Shown here piece by piece: positions 11,166 through 21,530 of a stretch of 64,000 nt of DNA (the stretch's first letter is position 1; each line of letters starts with the position of its first letter). Made by a program: the position numbers and the translations under genes. Location: contig OW386286.2 in the NCBI GenBank assembly GCA_936432065.2, positions 263,829,987 through 263,893,986 on the forward strand. The letters are read 5' to 3'. The DNA comes from Rutpela maculata. Taxonomy: Eukaryota; Arthropoda; Insecta; Coleoptera; Cerambycidae. A model generated the notes under the pieces. The model did not search any database. It was not told the DNA's origin and saw only the letters and a program-made list of their open reading frames with translations.

Positions 11166-12155
11166 GGGATAAATTACCGGTGTCATTCATGTTTCCTCCC
11201 CATCTCCCTTTAATGTACCACATCAAGAATTGGTGCAAGAAGCACATTTCAAATTAGGGGCGTTTCTATAAGAATAAAGAATGGTGAACGTTCAGGATGG
11301 AGACGCACCTAGTTATTGAGGTTATCAACTCAGAATCGTACAAATTAGCAAATTAGTTTTTTACTAAGGTATATTAATAAAAAAATACTTGCCACACAAG
11401 GGGCGCCGAAAGAACCCAAAAATTATGCAACGAGACAATCTTGAGAAAAATTTAAAAATTTATTGTAATTACGTGATGTACAGTATGCATTGGTATTCAA
11501 TTAAAATAACTCAAGAATCACAGAACGTCTGGCAAGACGTTGTGAAGAAGAAGAAGAAGTAATTACTTCGATAAAATATGTTCCGCTCCTATTTATGTAT
11601 GTTTATTTATCAAAAATCTTTTGATTTCTCATTCCACTCAGACAATCAAACGCTGATGAAGGGAGTGTTTAAATTAAAGGATCCCCCGCTTCGGCAGAAT
11701 AATCTGATGACCCGTTTCGAGCTTCTTGGCTCTCATCAGCAAGATGCAGGTCCGGACACTTTGCGGCTGCAGACTCCTGCTCTTTATAAAAAAAGGAACA
11801 ATACCAAGCCAGTGGCTTGTAAATAGTGTAAGTAGGTCCCTACAACGGCATCTGCTACAAGCCAACTAACGGAATGATAGACGAAACCGTGACCATTGAA
11901 TTTCGATTCTAAACTAATAACCCCCATTAAAACCATTTATTTTTTCTTTTACAGTTTTTGACAATAAATATCTTTGATGCCTTATTTGTTTCTACATCGA
12001 TTGTTTGTGCCTACGAGTGTTTAACCACTAGACCACTATTCGTTATTTTTATAGGCTTAAATGTAAATATTAGTGAAATATGTAAATAAGTCATGATAGG
12101 AGATAACGTTTCACATTTGCCTGCAATTACAAAATATAGAAATTAAGAAGACAAT
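11166..12155. other. Non-coding stretch
   Basis: Contains a short GAAGAAGAAGAAG run at about 11547-11561, which could be a retroposon tail. The open frame at 11578-11826 has no recognisable domain. No gene is supported. Confidence 0.35.
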
Positions 12156-12796
12156 TTTACTTCCACATCCAGTGGGAGTATAGTAACGACAAAAAAAATT
12201 TTTGAAAATTTTTATTGTTCAAATAGCCTTAGAACGTCGAGATTTTAATTTTGAGCGAAAAAAAAATTCTGTCTGTCTGTCTGTAACTTTTTTGTGCGCA
12301 CGATTATTCTGGAACCGTTTAAGATATTGACTTGAAATTTAGTACACGCATATACTTTAACGGAATCTGGAACTAGATTATATTTTCATCTTATTCCGTC
12401 GAAGCGTTGGGGTAAATGGGGGGTAAATAGATAAATTAAGCAAGTAAAAGTCTATAAAATTGGTATTTAGTATACACAAGAGAAGCAAAGGTCTCAAAAA
12501 AATTTTTGGCATTAGCCACCCCTATTACCACCCCCACCCCATTATTAAAGGGGATGAAAAAAAAAATTGTGATTTAGTGTGTGTACAAGAACCAAGAACC
12601 TCAATATTTTTTTACTTCATCCACCCCCACTATCATCCTCCTATCACCACCCCCATCCCACTACGGATGAGTTTTTGGGGTAGACGATTTCAAATATTAT
12701 ATTATTAAAGTTCCATTTCCACATACAAAACTTTTTCGTTGTGAGAGACTTGGATAGAAAATCTGAATGTGGAAGTAGTGATGCCCTGGGCAGCGG
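12156..12796 (+). mobile_element. HINE/DINE-1-like non-autonomous element, copy 1
   Basis: The element begins after a T-run with ACTTCCACATCCAG at 12159-12172 and has the inverse CTGAATGTGGAAGT at 12763-12776, 20 bp before its 3' end. After the inverse comes a small palindrome, TGCCC-T-GGGCA, then GCGG at 12796. Internally it has a TCTGTCTGTCTGT microsatellite near 12270 and a C-rich block near 12515-12660. Subterminal inverted repeats, a GTCT-type microsatellite, a 3' hairpin and insertion in T-runs are the hallmarks of Helentron-derived elements such as Drosophila DINE-1. No coding capacity is present. Confidence 0.6.
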
Positions 12797-13691
12797 TTTT
12801 AATGTACTGATAGATTTTTTTTCAAAACCAGTAGTATTCTTTCTGTACCTAACACTAACCTACAGCCTAAATTTCAACCCAGTTGGGCTGTTTTATAATG
12901 ATCGTGTTTAAATGAGACGTGACGGGAGGACAGATGGACATATTGAAAGTTAATATTAATAATAATTTGTTCATTAAAACAACGACATGAATTTTCCTTT
13001 TTACGAGCGACACTTACAGTTTTAAAAATGTGTCGATGAAATGCAATATACTCTTAGTTACCATATTTGCGAATAGTATAATAATCACAGTATTAGTAAC
13101 AGTCTAATTAGTCTTCGAAAATTCATAGGTGCCATTGATCCTGTGTATTGATCTCTTTTCTCTTTATACATGCAAACACAGACACAATCAGTATTAACAA
13201 AATTGACTTCAAATGCTGTTTTTTTGTTATTTCATCGAGCTTTTCATGATATTATTTTGTTATTCGTAGATTTAAGCCCCTGTATATCACAATAATACTG
13301 GCTCTTCAACGATGATTTTTCTAAGCAATTACAGTTCTTCATTACACTAGATCTTTATCTTCCCATAACAAAGTAATAATTATTATAACGTTCTAAAATT
13401 ACTAAAATAATCACCAGAAATGCAGAACAACCAACACATTTTAAATCTTAACACTTAATTTGAAGTGGATTAAAACTTTACCAGCGTTGTTTTCCTTAAA
13501 ATTAAAACAAGTATTGTTCGTTAATATTCTAGACCACACGTATAAGCAATATGAGAGAGCATAATGTATGCAATAGTCTTAACGGTAATGGTTATGCGGC
13601 AGTTAACGTTTTCTCCCAACTAAATTGAATTTCAGGGATTACTTTTGATTCAGAAAATTTGTTAGCAAGCTTTCCGACAAGTGTTACACCT
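12797..13691. other. Non-coding stretch
   Basis: AT-rich sequence with no ORF, RNA gene or repeat that I can support. Confidence 0.4.
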
Positions 13692-13895
13692 TTATAATAA
13701 AGAAGTGAGCATATAACGTGTACCATCACGTGCCTGATAATAAAATTGCCCAGAAATATATATACAAAGTGCCTCAGTTAATGCGTTACGTTCGACTTTG
13801 TCGGTAGTTTCTGAGACAAATTTATTCCATTCTGACGTAGCATTTTCTAAGCAACCCAATGCTTTCTCATTTGCCTCTAACGTGTCATTGCTCAA
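13692..13895 (-). CDS. Short hypothetical ORF, possible exon
   Basis: A 67-codon open frame with a balanced composition (MSNDTLEANEKALGCLEN at the start, then KFVSETTDKVERNAL). It looks more protein-like than the low-complexity frames around it and could be an amphipathic helical segment. I do not recognise it, and no splice sites or neighbouring exons are convincing. It may equally be chance. Confidence 0.2.
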   Translation of the reverse strand: MSNDTLEANEKALGCLENATSEWNKFVSETTDKVERNALTEALCIYISGQFYYQARDGTRYMLTSLL

Positions 13896-14000
13896 TGTAA
13901 TACTTTTTGAGCTATTTGACGAAAATCGTTTTGAAATACCTCTTTTTTTAAGCTAAACTCACAATTTTCACTATAACTTATTAGTTATTGACTATTATCA

Positions 14001-14308
14001 ATTGACCTATTTCACATTGGAAAGTTTGGTACAAAATGTTATGGTAAAAACTAGGTTGGTATTACTAAAAGTAGTAAAAAGTCACTGCACATGTTGACCA
14101 ACCCATCTAATTCCTAACTTTGTAAAAAATAGAATACCGAAGATACTGAAAATAATGATATGATTATTATATTACAAGTATTTCATTTTTACAAAGTTTG
14201 GGAATTAGATGAGTTGGTTAATATATGCAGTGTCATTTAGTGATACCAATCTAGTTTTCGCCAAGACCCTTTTTGCCAAACTTTCTAACGTGGAATAAGT
14301 CAATTTAT
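14001..14308. mobile_element. Palindromic MITE, about 310 bp
   Basis: The left arm at about 14001-14128 (AATTGACCTATTTCACATT at the outer end, AACCCATCTAATTCC inside) is matched in inverted orientation at about 14190-14308 (GGGAATTAGATGAGTTGG inside, GTGGAATAAGTCAATTT at the outer end). The loop of about 60 bp is AT-rich. No ORF. Confidence 0.65.
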
Positions 14309-15550
14309 ATGAAAGATTGTATAGACCCATTTCTTTTCAAAATTCAATTTCCTTTCAGTTCCAATGTTTTTATTTTTTTTTGTGCCACCCCCTGAAAAGG
14401 GGTGACTTTTAGAGACTTTTTTTATGAATTTATATTGATATTATTCCGAAATTAAAACCTTTAGTTACTTTACTGATAATAAACGTTTAAATTTATCGTT
14501 TTTTGACATAAAGTTTCATAACACAAAATATATTTTTAGACATATTACTGTTTCTTGGGAAGATGCTACAATATTTCCGTTTCTGAGTTCTGAGCACCCA
14601 ATAATTAATTGAAAAGTCGACTCCTATGCAAGTAGGCAAGCAACTTCGATCAATAAAAATCGCGGCATCATTGAACAAACTACTACTTACAAAATAAATC
14701 ACTCTGTCGAATCGTATTTGTTACTTTGTTTTGCATTTCCAGCGGTATCCCTTTGTACGGAAAATATAAATAAAAAGCAATGTTGTTTTCTAAAGAAAAT
14801 TTATAATGCCTTTTAATTCTCATTCACTTTTCTTTTAAGTACCGAAACCAAAGTGAATTCATCACGTTATTTTTCTTTAAATTTTCCTTTGTACATCATG
14901 ATTATGCTCTAGTTTCTTCCGAAATGAAACAATTGCCGGCAGCGATTTTATTTTAATAAATTTTAAATATTAAAAGTTTTAATTGCCCTGCAGTAACCAT
15001 GTTTTTCTTTGAATAAGTAATATTACTATATTTCCCCGAGGAAGCTTTTAGAAATAGAAGCTTTGTGCAAATTTATGCATAATAAAATTTAAAAATAATA
15101 AAATTCTTGCTGTAATATTTTCATACCCTTTGATGTATATATTTTAAATACCCATTTGGCTCTTCATTTTTTAGCACTTTTAATCTACTTCTAATAATGT
15201 TTGTAGAAACAACAGTGCTAGGATATGTGTGTGTTAAAAGTGACTGTTCGAAGGGATGGGCCACTTCGCTATGAGTCATATCCCAAATTTTCTTTATATC
15301 ACTTTAGGCACGTATATAGCTATTCTTCTTATCAGGACACGAACTTATAAAATTTCATTGAAACAGAACACTTATTTTTAATAAAAATACAACAGTTTTT
15401 GAAATCGAAAATGAGCTTGGAGCAAGAAATGTCTCGGCGCTGAATCCTTGTATTCTGAGAATTAACATAACCACTGAGATAAGAGGTTTTTTCCTAAAAG
15501 AATATTTTGTTAACGCACTTGTCTGCAGTAATATATATTATTAAGTGCAT
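14309..15550. other. Non-coding stretch
   Basis: AT-rich DNA with no supportable gene or repeat. The open frame at 14493-14702 is unremarkable. Confidence 0.4.
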
Positions 15551-15728
15551 TTAAAATTATCGAAAATTCAGCGCATGAAAATATGTTGCCTAGAAACTGC
15601 TTGAGTTCATTTTGATGTGATTTGAGACGCAGTCGAGCGTACTTTTTCAGTCAAATCACATCAATATGAACGAATGCGGTCTCTTAAAGGCAACACGCTT
15701 TGAATGCTGAATTTTCAGATTATTTTTT
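15551..15728. mobile_element. Palindromic MITE-like hairpin, about 175 bp
   Basis: The pairs GAAAATTCAGC with GCTGAATTTTC, GTTGCCT with AGGCAAC, and GTTCATTTTGATGTGATTT with AAATCACATCAATATGAAC occur in mirror order around a centre near 15640. The whole unit can fold into one hairpin. No coding capacity. Confidence 0.6.
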
Positions 15729-16236
15729 ATGTACGAAATATATTTATTAGACTATTTCCAGGACCAGAAATATTTTTTATTATTAACTGAATTAAGAATT
15801 CAAATTATTACAATAAAAACTGCAATTGTTGTAGGTTATAATGTGACGTTTTAGCTGTAAAGCCCAGTGCAATTTTTCCTGTAATTTTATGTAAAATGTT
15901 CACTTGGAATGCAGTTTTTGCTGAAAGTTTTCTCTTATTGGTCCAAATTTTCAAAATTTGCTATTTCCTTGGTTCTTATAATGTGAGGGAAATAATATCA
16001 CTAGTGCTTAGAATTTTATCGATAAAATATTTTCGAAAGCGTTGTTGTATTCTAAAGAGTGTAAATTGATAATCCCGAGAGCTTTAGCGGGACGGATTTA
16101 ATCTTTGATAATAAACTGCCAATTTACACGAGTTATATTACCTTTTGGCTACTTAGCTTGAGGAAAAATTTACAAATAAAATTTAAAAGCACGAGTGGTA
16201 TTTGGGGAGAATATTTAATGAATGAAGAAAGTCATA

Positions 16237-16374
16237 ATAGTATATTACGTAATGAGTGTTGTAAGAAGCATAATACGCACGAATGGAAAAGTTACGCACG
16301 ATGCCGCGTAGCGGCGAGTGCGTATTTCTATGAGTGCGTAATTGCTTTACAACTCGAATTATGTACTATACTTT
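16237..16374. repeat. Hairpin MITE centred on GCCGCGTAGCGGC
   Basis: About 65-bp arms, with TACGTAATGAGTGTTGTAAG on the left and TTGCTTTACAACTCG with AATACGCAC/GTGCGTA elements inverted on the right, surround the perfect palindrome GCCGC-GTA-GCGGC. This GC-rich centre stands out in AT-rich DNA. Confidence 0.55.
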
Positions 16375-16517
16375 ACCTACGATCATATTTATTTATTTAG
16401 TAAAATCTAGATTTAGTTAATATTATATCAGTTTTGACAGCTTTTGAAAATTACGTAGGCGCATTTGTTTTTTAAACCCCGCGTTAGCGATATAAGCCAA
16501 CTATAATTGCATGTCCC

Positions 16518-16565
16518 GTGCGTTTTGTTTACCGTGCTATTTGTTTACAGTGCGTTTTGTTTACA
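16518..16565 (+). repeat. Three tandem copies of a 16-bp unit
   Basis: The unit GTGCGTTTTGTTTACA occurs at 16518-16533 (last base C), 16534-16549 (GTGCTATTTGTTTACA) and 16550-16565. Confidence 0.75.
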
Positions 16566-17110
16566 ATATGTAATATTCAACTTACATAGATGGCACGTAG
16601 TGTGTTTTTTACTATTTACAGTAGTGATGGTAGGTAAAACATCTTTAATATTAAGTTTTACCATTAACTACCTCCAAACGTTTTCTTGTAATTTTTTACT
16701 GACCTTTATTTTCAATTTCATTATTTACGTCACATAAAAATGTATTTCCAAACCGACTCATCTAATAAAGGACAAAGTACGTATAATTATTTAATAATCG
16801 TAGCTGTAGAAACTAGACAGTCTGCGGAATTTTCCATATTTTAAATATAATGATAATAACAACCAATAAACTAATATATCTTGAACCATAGGTATTATAA
16901 TGCATAGACTGGTGACTGGTCCAAAACAGCTGGGACTCCGAGAGCCTTCATTGTAAAGAGTTCTTAGACATGTTTCGACCAATCACATTATACATAAAGA
17001 GAGAGAGAGCACTACCTATTTTAAGTTGATTAAAGAGAAATGAAATATGGTTCTGGTACCGCCATCTAGTAATAGTAACGCTAAATGCTACATACAGAGA
17101 ATCGGCAATT

Positions 17111-17462
17111 TTGTTCATCAGGATGAGGGTTAGTTCGTATTTTGCAAAATTGTCGCATGATGTAGAGGTTAGGTATACTGCTGCCATCGCATTAAATCCT
17201 AATGTTTTGAGAAAAAAATGCTTTAGTATAAATATTGATGTATTTCCAAATATTACACATATGGATACTGCGAATTACTTGGTTTGCATAGACGGAAGGA
17301 TGACTGAAGGATGAGTTCAAAGCATTCAAAAGTCTTGAAGCTGTTTGTGGTTAGGTGAAAGAAGTACTCTGCAAGAAATTTACAGAATAAAAGCTTGTTG
17401 CAAAGGTAAGAATTGTTATCAGTGATCAACCATTCTTTTCATATATATTTACTTGCCTAATT
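17111..17462. other. Non-coding spacer before the LINE
   Basis: No gene supported. The 67-codon frame at 17111-17314 shows no domain. Confidence 0.35.
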
Positions 17463-17606
17463 AATAATAATAATAATAATGGTTTATTGATGTTAAGACA
17501 CTGGGTGTATACATAGGTCATAAGATTAAAAATTAATACAAACATAAGTTAAAACTAGAATAAAAAGATAAAACTTGACAAAGGACAAAAACTGAATAAA
17601 AGAAAA

Positions 17607-20363
17607 CTACAGACTAAAAATGAGATCCTCAAAGTTATCTTGGAGGTATTCCTCAAAGGTGTAAAACGCTTTTAATTTCAAATAAGCTTTTAGCTTCGTT
17701 TTGAATTGGTTTATATTTAATTGTTTAATTGCCTCTGGCAAGACATTAAAAAATTTGATGCAGTAATAACCGGTACCGTCTCTGGTTCTTGACAGCCTGT
17801 GAAAGTTTGGTACGACATTGTTGTTATTTCTTGTTTCATAATTGTGAACATCACTATGTTTGTTGAGTAGGTGTTCATTTTTTTTTGTATGTATAAGGCA
17901 TTCTAGTATAAAAATGCATGGTAGCGTAAGTATATTAAGTTTTTTGAAAGTTTGCCGATAGCAGTCTCGGTATTTCAATTTATCTATAATTCTGATGCAT
18001 CGCCTTTGTAATCCAAATATTTTAGATGCGTGAGCGGAGTGTCCCCAACTGAGGATGGCATAACTTATATTTGAGTGTATGTGACCATAGTATGCTGTTA
18101 TCAAAACTTCTTGGCTGACTGAATTCACTAGGTTCCTGACTAAATAAATGTTTCTCGAAATTTTTGTTGAGAGGTTATCCACGTGTTTTTCCCAAGTCAG
18201 CATAGGATCTAGGTGGATACCTAAAAATTTTACCGATTCGTTTTTTGTATCTTCGTTGTGGTTTTTTGTAGGTCGTAAGCTAAATGTAAGATGTTGCGTC
18301 TTGTTATCATTTATTCCTAGTGTGTTAGCAGCATACCAGGTTTTTATATTTGATTGTGTGTTCAAAGATTTAGTCTTGACAAGATCAAGCGATGAATCCT
18401 GTTGTACCTCAGTGGTGTCATCTGCGAATAAAATTAGATTTGCACTGGGATCGCAGTTGGGCAAATCGTTAATATAAATTATGAAAAGAGCGGGACCTAG
18501 CACCGATCCCTGCGGTACTCCGTGTAGGACGGTTTTTTTATTAGAATGTGTGTTATGGTATGTCACGTACTGACATCTTTCTGTGAGGTATGATTTAACA
18601 AGACTCAAGCTGTTCTCTTCAAAACCATATGCAGATAATTTCCTTATGAGCGTATCATGAGATACACTGTCAAAGGCTTTTGTCAAATCGTAAAAGGATG
18701 CAAATGTGAACACATAATTTTCAAACCCATCGTTAATTAGTTGAGTGAGGTTATTAATTGCTGTTGATGTCGATTTGCAGTTTCGGAACCCATTTTGACA
18801 TGGACTAAATAAATTGTTGTTCTCAAAGAATTCCACTATTTGTGTTTTTAAAAGAGACTCAAAAATTTTAGAAAAAATAGGTACCAGTGAGATCGGTCTG
18901 TAATTTGATGGGTGTTCGTAGGATCCCTTCTTGAAAATAGGAGCTACTCTTGTTATTTTTAAGCTATTTGGAAATATATTGGCTTTTATACATAGATTTA
19001 TTAGTTTAGTCATTGGTATACATATTAAGTTTACCAGAGTTTTGACAATTTTGACTGAAATGCCGTAATGATCTTTGCTCTTGCTATTTTTTAACTTACT
19101 AATGCTCGCCCTTACTTCATTATAGGTAACATCTCTGAATTTAAACACTGAGTTTTCATTTATTTTAATGTAATCTATTGGGTCTTTATTTACTTTTGGG
19201 ACACTTTTGATCACCTCGTCAGCTATGCTTATAAAAAAATTATTAAAGTCGTTGGCACTTAATTCACTGCCTCGGGGGGCTTTTGGTGTTTGACTGTTAC
19301 TCTTGATAATGTCCCACATGGCGCGTTGTGAGTTGCTGGAGTTCCTGATGTATTCGTCGTGTGCTCTGCGTTTAGAGGTATTTTTCTCAGCACGGTAGCT
19401 ATTCCTGTATTTTGTGACTGTTTTTTTTGTTATTATTTCTGGATTTGATTTGTTCACTTCTTTTAAAAAGTTTAAAGTATCGCGCATTTGTCTTAGGTTT
19501 TCATTGTACCATTCAACTTTTTTTTCCGAACCGAAAGTGCTAGCAGACTTGGTTTTCATAGGAAGGGTTACCTCAACAGCTTCTATTATTAAATCTATAA
19601 ATCTATCTAGTTTTTCATCACAATTTACATTTGGGTCATTGATAAAGTCCCAGTCAATATTTTCAATTTGGTTGTAGAGCTTAAGTAGCCCATAGTCCGT
19701 GATTGGCCTATAGCTTACTCTAGCGTTACTATTAGCTTTTTTCTTTGCCATGTCAAAATGAAAAGAGATACCTAGGTGGTCTGACAGGTTTGTGTCAACA
19801 ATTTTAGCAGAGTAGATGTTCGTTGGAAGGTTTGTAAATATATTATCAAGGCATGAGTTATGCCTGGTATTTTGATTTATTGTTTGATGCAGTCCATACG
19901 AGTCCAAAAGGTTACAAAGTTGTAAAGCTTTTGGGTCACCTGTATTAAATTTTACGTTAAAATCACCTGTTATAATAGTTCGCATAGTACTGTCAAGTTT
20001 GTCTAGCAATGCACTTATCTTTTCTAAGAAAACATTAAAGTCACCCAAAGGTGATCTATATAAGGTGATTATCTGCATATTTCCAAGAACAATACCTGAT
20101 ATTTCACAATGTAGCTCTACTGATATGTTATCCGTCCTAATCTGCGAACACTCCGCATTATTAATCTTACTGAATATACTTACGCCACCATGCTTTCTCT
20201 CTGTTCTACAGAAGTCAGAGACGGCGCGGTAATCCAAGATTCTTATTGTTTCCAATTCGTTCTTAGTTAACCAGTGCTCATTTAGGCATAATATTTCATA
20301 TTTGTTTTCTTTGAGGAATACCTCCAGTTCCTGTATTTTGTTCCTAATACACTGTATATTCAA
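17607..20363 (-). CDS. LINE ORF2: endonuclease and reverse transcriptase
   Basis: The 918-codon reading covers an apurinic-type endonuclease at about residues 1-200 (NEHW with the catalytic Glu at 29, GDFN at 133-136, SDH at 194-196) and a reverse transcriptase at about 455-720 (NYRPISL, DLTKAFD at 559-565, GVPQGSVLGP, FADD at 646-649). The C-terminus ends with FFNVLPEAIK and a basic segment. All the usual catalytic residues are present and there is no internal stop, so the enzyme could be functional in target-primed reverse transcription. The first codon used here is TTG, not ATG. The frame stays open upstream to 20510, overlapping the end of ORF1 by 14 nt, and contains no ATG before residue 96 (MQIITLYRSP). 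Translation probably depends on reinitiation, frameshifting or a non-AUG start. Confidence 0.9.
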   Translation of the reverse strand: MNIQCIRNKIQELEVFLKENKYEILCLNEHWLTKNELETIRILDYRAVSDFCRTERKHGGVSIFSKINNAECSQIRTDNISVELHCEISGIVLGNMQIITLYRSPLGDFNVFLEKISALLDKLDSTMRTIITGDFNVKFNTGDPKALQLCNLLDSYGLHQTINQNTRHNSCLDNIFTNLPTNIYSAKIVDTNLSDHLGISFHFDMAKKKANSNARVSYRPITDYGLLKLYNQIENIDWDFINDPNVNCDEKLDRFIDLIIEAVEVTLPMKTKSASTFGSEKKVEWYNENLRQMRDTLNFLKEVNKSNPEIITKKTVTKYRNSYRAEKNTSKRRAHDEYIRNSSNSQRAMWDIIKSNSQTPKAPRGSELSANDFNNFFISIADEVIKSVPKVNKDPIDYIKINENSVFKFRDVTYNEVRASISKLKNSKSKDHYGISVKIVKTLVNLICIPMTKLINLCIKANIFPNSLKITRVAPIFKKGSYEHPSNYRPISLVPIFSKIFESLLKTQIVEFFENNNLFSPCQNGFRNCKSTSTAINNLTQLINDGFENYVFTFASFYDLTKAFDSVSHDTLIRKLSAYGFEENSLSLVKSYLTERCQYVTYHNTHSNKKTVLHGVPQGSVLGPALFIIYINDLPNCDPSANLILFADDTTEVQQDSSLDLVKTKSLNTQSNIKTWYAANTLGINDNKTQHLTFSLRPTKNHNEDTKNESVKFLGIHLDPMLTWEKHVDNLSTKISRNIYLVRNLVNSVSQEVLITAYYGHIHSNISYAILSWGHSAHASKIFGLQRRCIRIIDKLKYRDCYRQTFKKLNILTLPCIFILECLIHTKKNEHLLNKHSDVHNYETRNNNNVVPNFHRLSRTRDGTGYYCIKFFNVLPEAIKQLNINQFKTKLKAYLKLKAFYTFEEYLQDNFEDLIFSL

Positions 20364-20496
20364 ATGTAATATTGAAGTATTCTGATCCTGGTCAGCTTTA
20401 AAGTTTACGGAACGTTCATTTGATTTTGTGTCAGTTGTTTGTGGTTCTGCCGTGCTTGTTCGTTCCTTATTTTCGGACGTCGTCGAAGAAAAATAG

Positions 20497-21477
20497 TTAA
20501 TGGTTAATGGTTATCCCCTTTGGCCATAGATCTGGAGACATGATGTCGTCAGTTCTGTCACTAGGGGCGACTATTTTAAATGATGTTTGAAAGTGGTCGT
20601 ATTTCGTTTTCATCTTTTCAGCAATGCAGGTGACATTTATTTTGTTTTTTAAGTAGTTTGATACGATTTCTTCAGGAGTATTTGGTCCATATCCGGATAT
20701 AAAAAGGTATGATTTCTTCTCTGCGATCGAGAATCCAAATTCATCTGAATTTACTGCGGTCCCTTTTATTGGTTCGGGTCTGCGTACCTTGGGGTATTTG
20801 TTTTTCCTGCTCACAACAGTTGACCATTTTTCATTATTATTCCTGCTTCCACTGGGATTTTCATGGTTTTCGATTGTTGTTTTTGATACATTCTTGTTTG
20901 AGGTTATGTCGATTCCTTCTGTCAGTGAGGACTGGGAGTTTATTGTAACTACATTTTCTGTGGAAGAAGAAGAGAGAGAGGTGGCCGACATTTGGGCCTG
21001 CTCTTTTGGAGTGGAAGAAGAAGAAGAAGAGTTCGTATTTACATTAATTGCACTGGACTTGTGGATGTGTGCTGTTTTTTTACCTTGTTTTTGTACGCTG
21101 GAATGTTGTTTCGTTTCTTCTTCAGTTTTTTTATGTGATGTTTCCTCCAGTTTTGTAATTTTCTCTTTTAAAAGTTCACAATTTTCTTGTAGTAATTGAT
21201 ATTTAATTTCCTGTTCTTCTATTATTTTCCTTAAGAGTATATTTTCCATTTCTAGACTTGCCTCATCTTTGGACTTAACCTCTTTTTCACAGTCTTCTGC
21301 CACATGTAAACATTCTGGGTTTTTCACTTGGGATGCCTGTTTTAAACAAGCTTTATGGAATATCTCCTGACATTTTACACATTTTACTTTGTTCACTACT
21401 ATTTTCTTGCAGTATTTACAGTATAAATTTTCACTTTTGTTCTCGCGATTTGCGGCGTGGTGTATACGATCCGCCAT
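20497..21477 (-). CDS. LINE ORF1: zinc-finger, coiled-coil RNA-binding protein
   Basis: A 326-residue protein starting at a good ATG. A PHD-like Cys/His cluster uses C20, C23, C33, C36, H41 and C44. A coiled coil follows at about 75-115 (ENILLRKIIEEQEIKYQLL), then a Ser/Thr-rich, low-complexity linker. The C-terminal domain at about 235-326 contains KSYLFISGYGPNTPEE and ends MSPDLWPKGITINH. This arrangement matches ORF1 proteins of CR1/jockey-type LINEs, which bind the element RNA and oligomerise. It ends 14 nt inside the open frame of ORF2. Confidence 0.8.
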   Translation of the reverse strand: MADRIHHAANRENKSENLYCKYCKKIVVNKVKCVKCQEIFHKACLKQASQVKNPECLHVAEDCEKEVKSKDEASLEMENILLRKIIEEQEIKYQLLQENCELLKEKITKLEETSHKKTEEETKQHSSVQKQGKKTAHIHKSSAINVNTNSSSSSSTPKEQAQMSATSLSSSSTENVVTINSQSSLTEGIDITSNKNVSKTTIENHENPSGSRNNNEKWSTVVSRKNKYPKVRRPEPIKGTAVNSDEFGFSIAEKKSYLFISGYGPNTPEEIVSNYLKNKINVTCIAEKMKTKYDHFQTSFKIVAPSDRTDDIMSPDLWPKGITINH

Positions 21478-21530
21478 CTTTATTCCACAATTAAATGTTG
21501 CTTTATAAATAATTGCTAACGTACAAATTC

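Larger units (their letters stand above)
15870..17110 (+). repeat. Dispersed copy of the 25-27 kb repeat unit
   Basis: Several blocks match the repeat at 25003-27370 in the same order. TGTAAAATGTTCACTTGGAA near 15890 matches 27275. CCAATTTACACGAGTTATAT near 16118 and the following TTTAAAAGCACGAGTGGTAT match 25550-25650. TTTACGTCACATA near 16727 matches 25767. TGGTACCGCCATCTAGTAA near 17053 matches 26000. It contains insertions absent from the other copy, including the hairpin at 16237-16374. No ORF is shared, so this is a repeat family, not a gene. Confidence 0.6.
17463..21530 (-). mobile_element. Near full-length jockey-superfamily LINE
   Basis: The minus-strand element has ORF1 at 21477-20497, ORF2 running to 17607, and a 3' UTR of about 140 bp that ends in ATTATTATTATTATT at about 17465-17483. 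A short 3' microsatellite tail without poly(A) suits CR1/jockey-type LINEs. The 5' boundary is not exact, because only about 50 bp upstream of ORF1 are likely to belong to it. I could not identify target-site duplications. Both ORFs are free of internal stops, which makes this the youngest-looking coding element in the window. Confidence 0.8.

Noticed and set aside
12460..12708. 82-codon ORF rich in His and Pro.
   Set aside because: Translation of the C-rich block in the HINE-like element; not conserved among copies.
20709..21199. Plus-strand ORFs over LINE ORF1.
   Set aside because: Shadows of the minus-strand coding region, rich in hydrophobic and Glu runs from its Ser and Lys codons.
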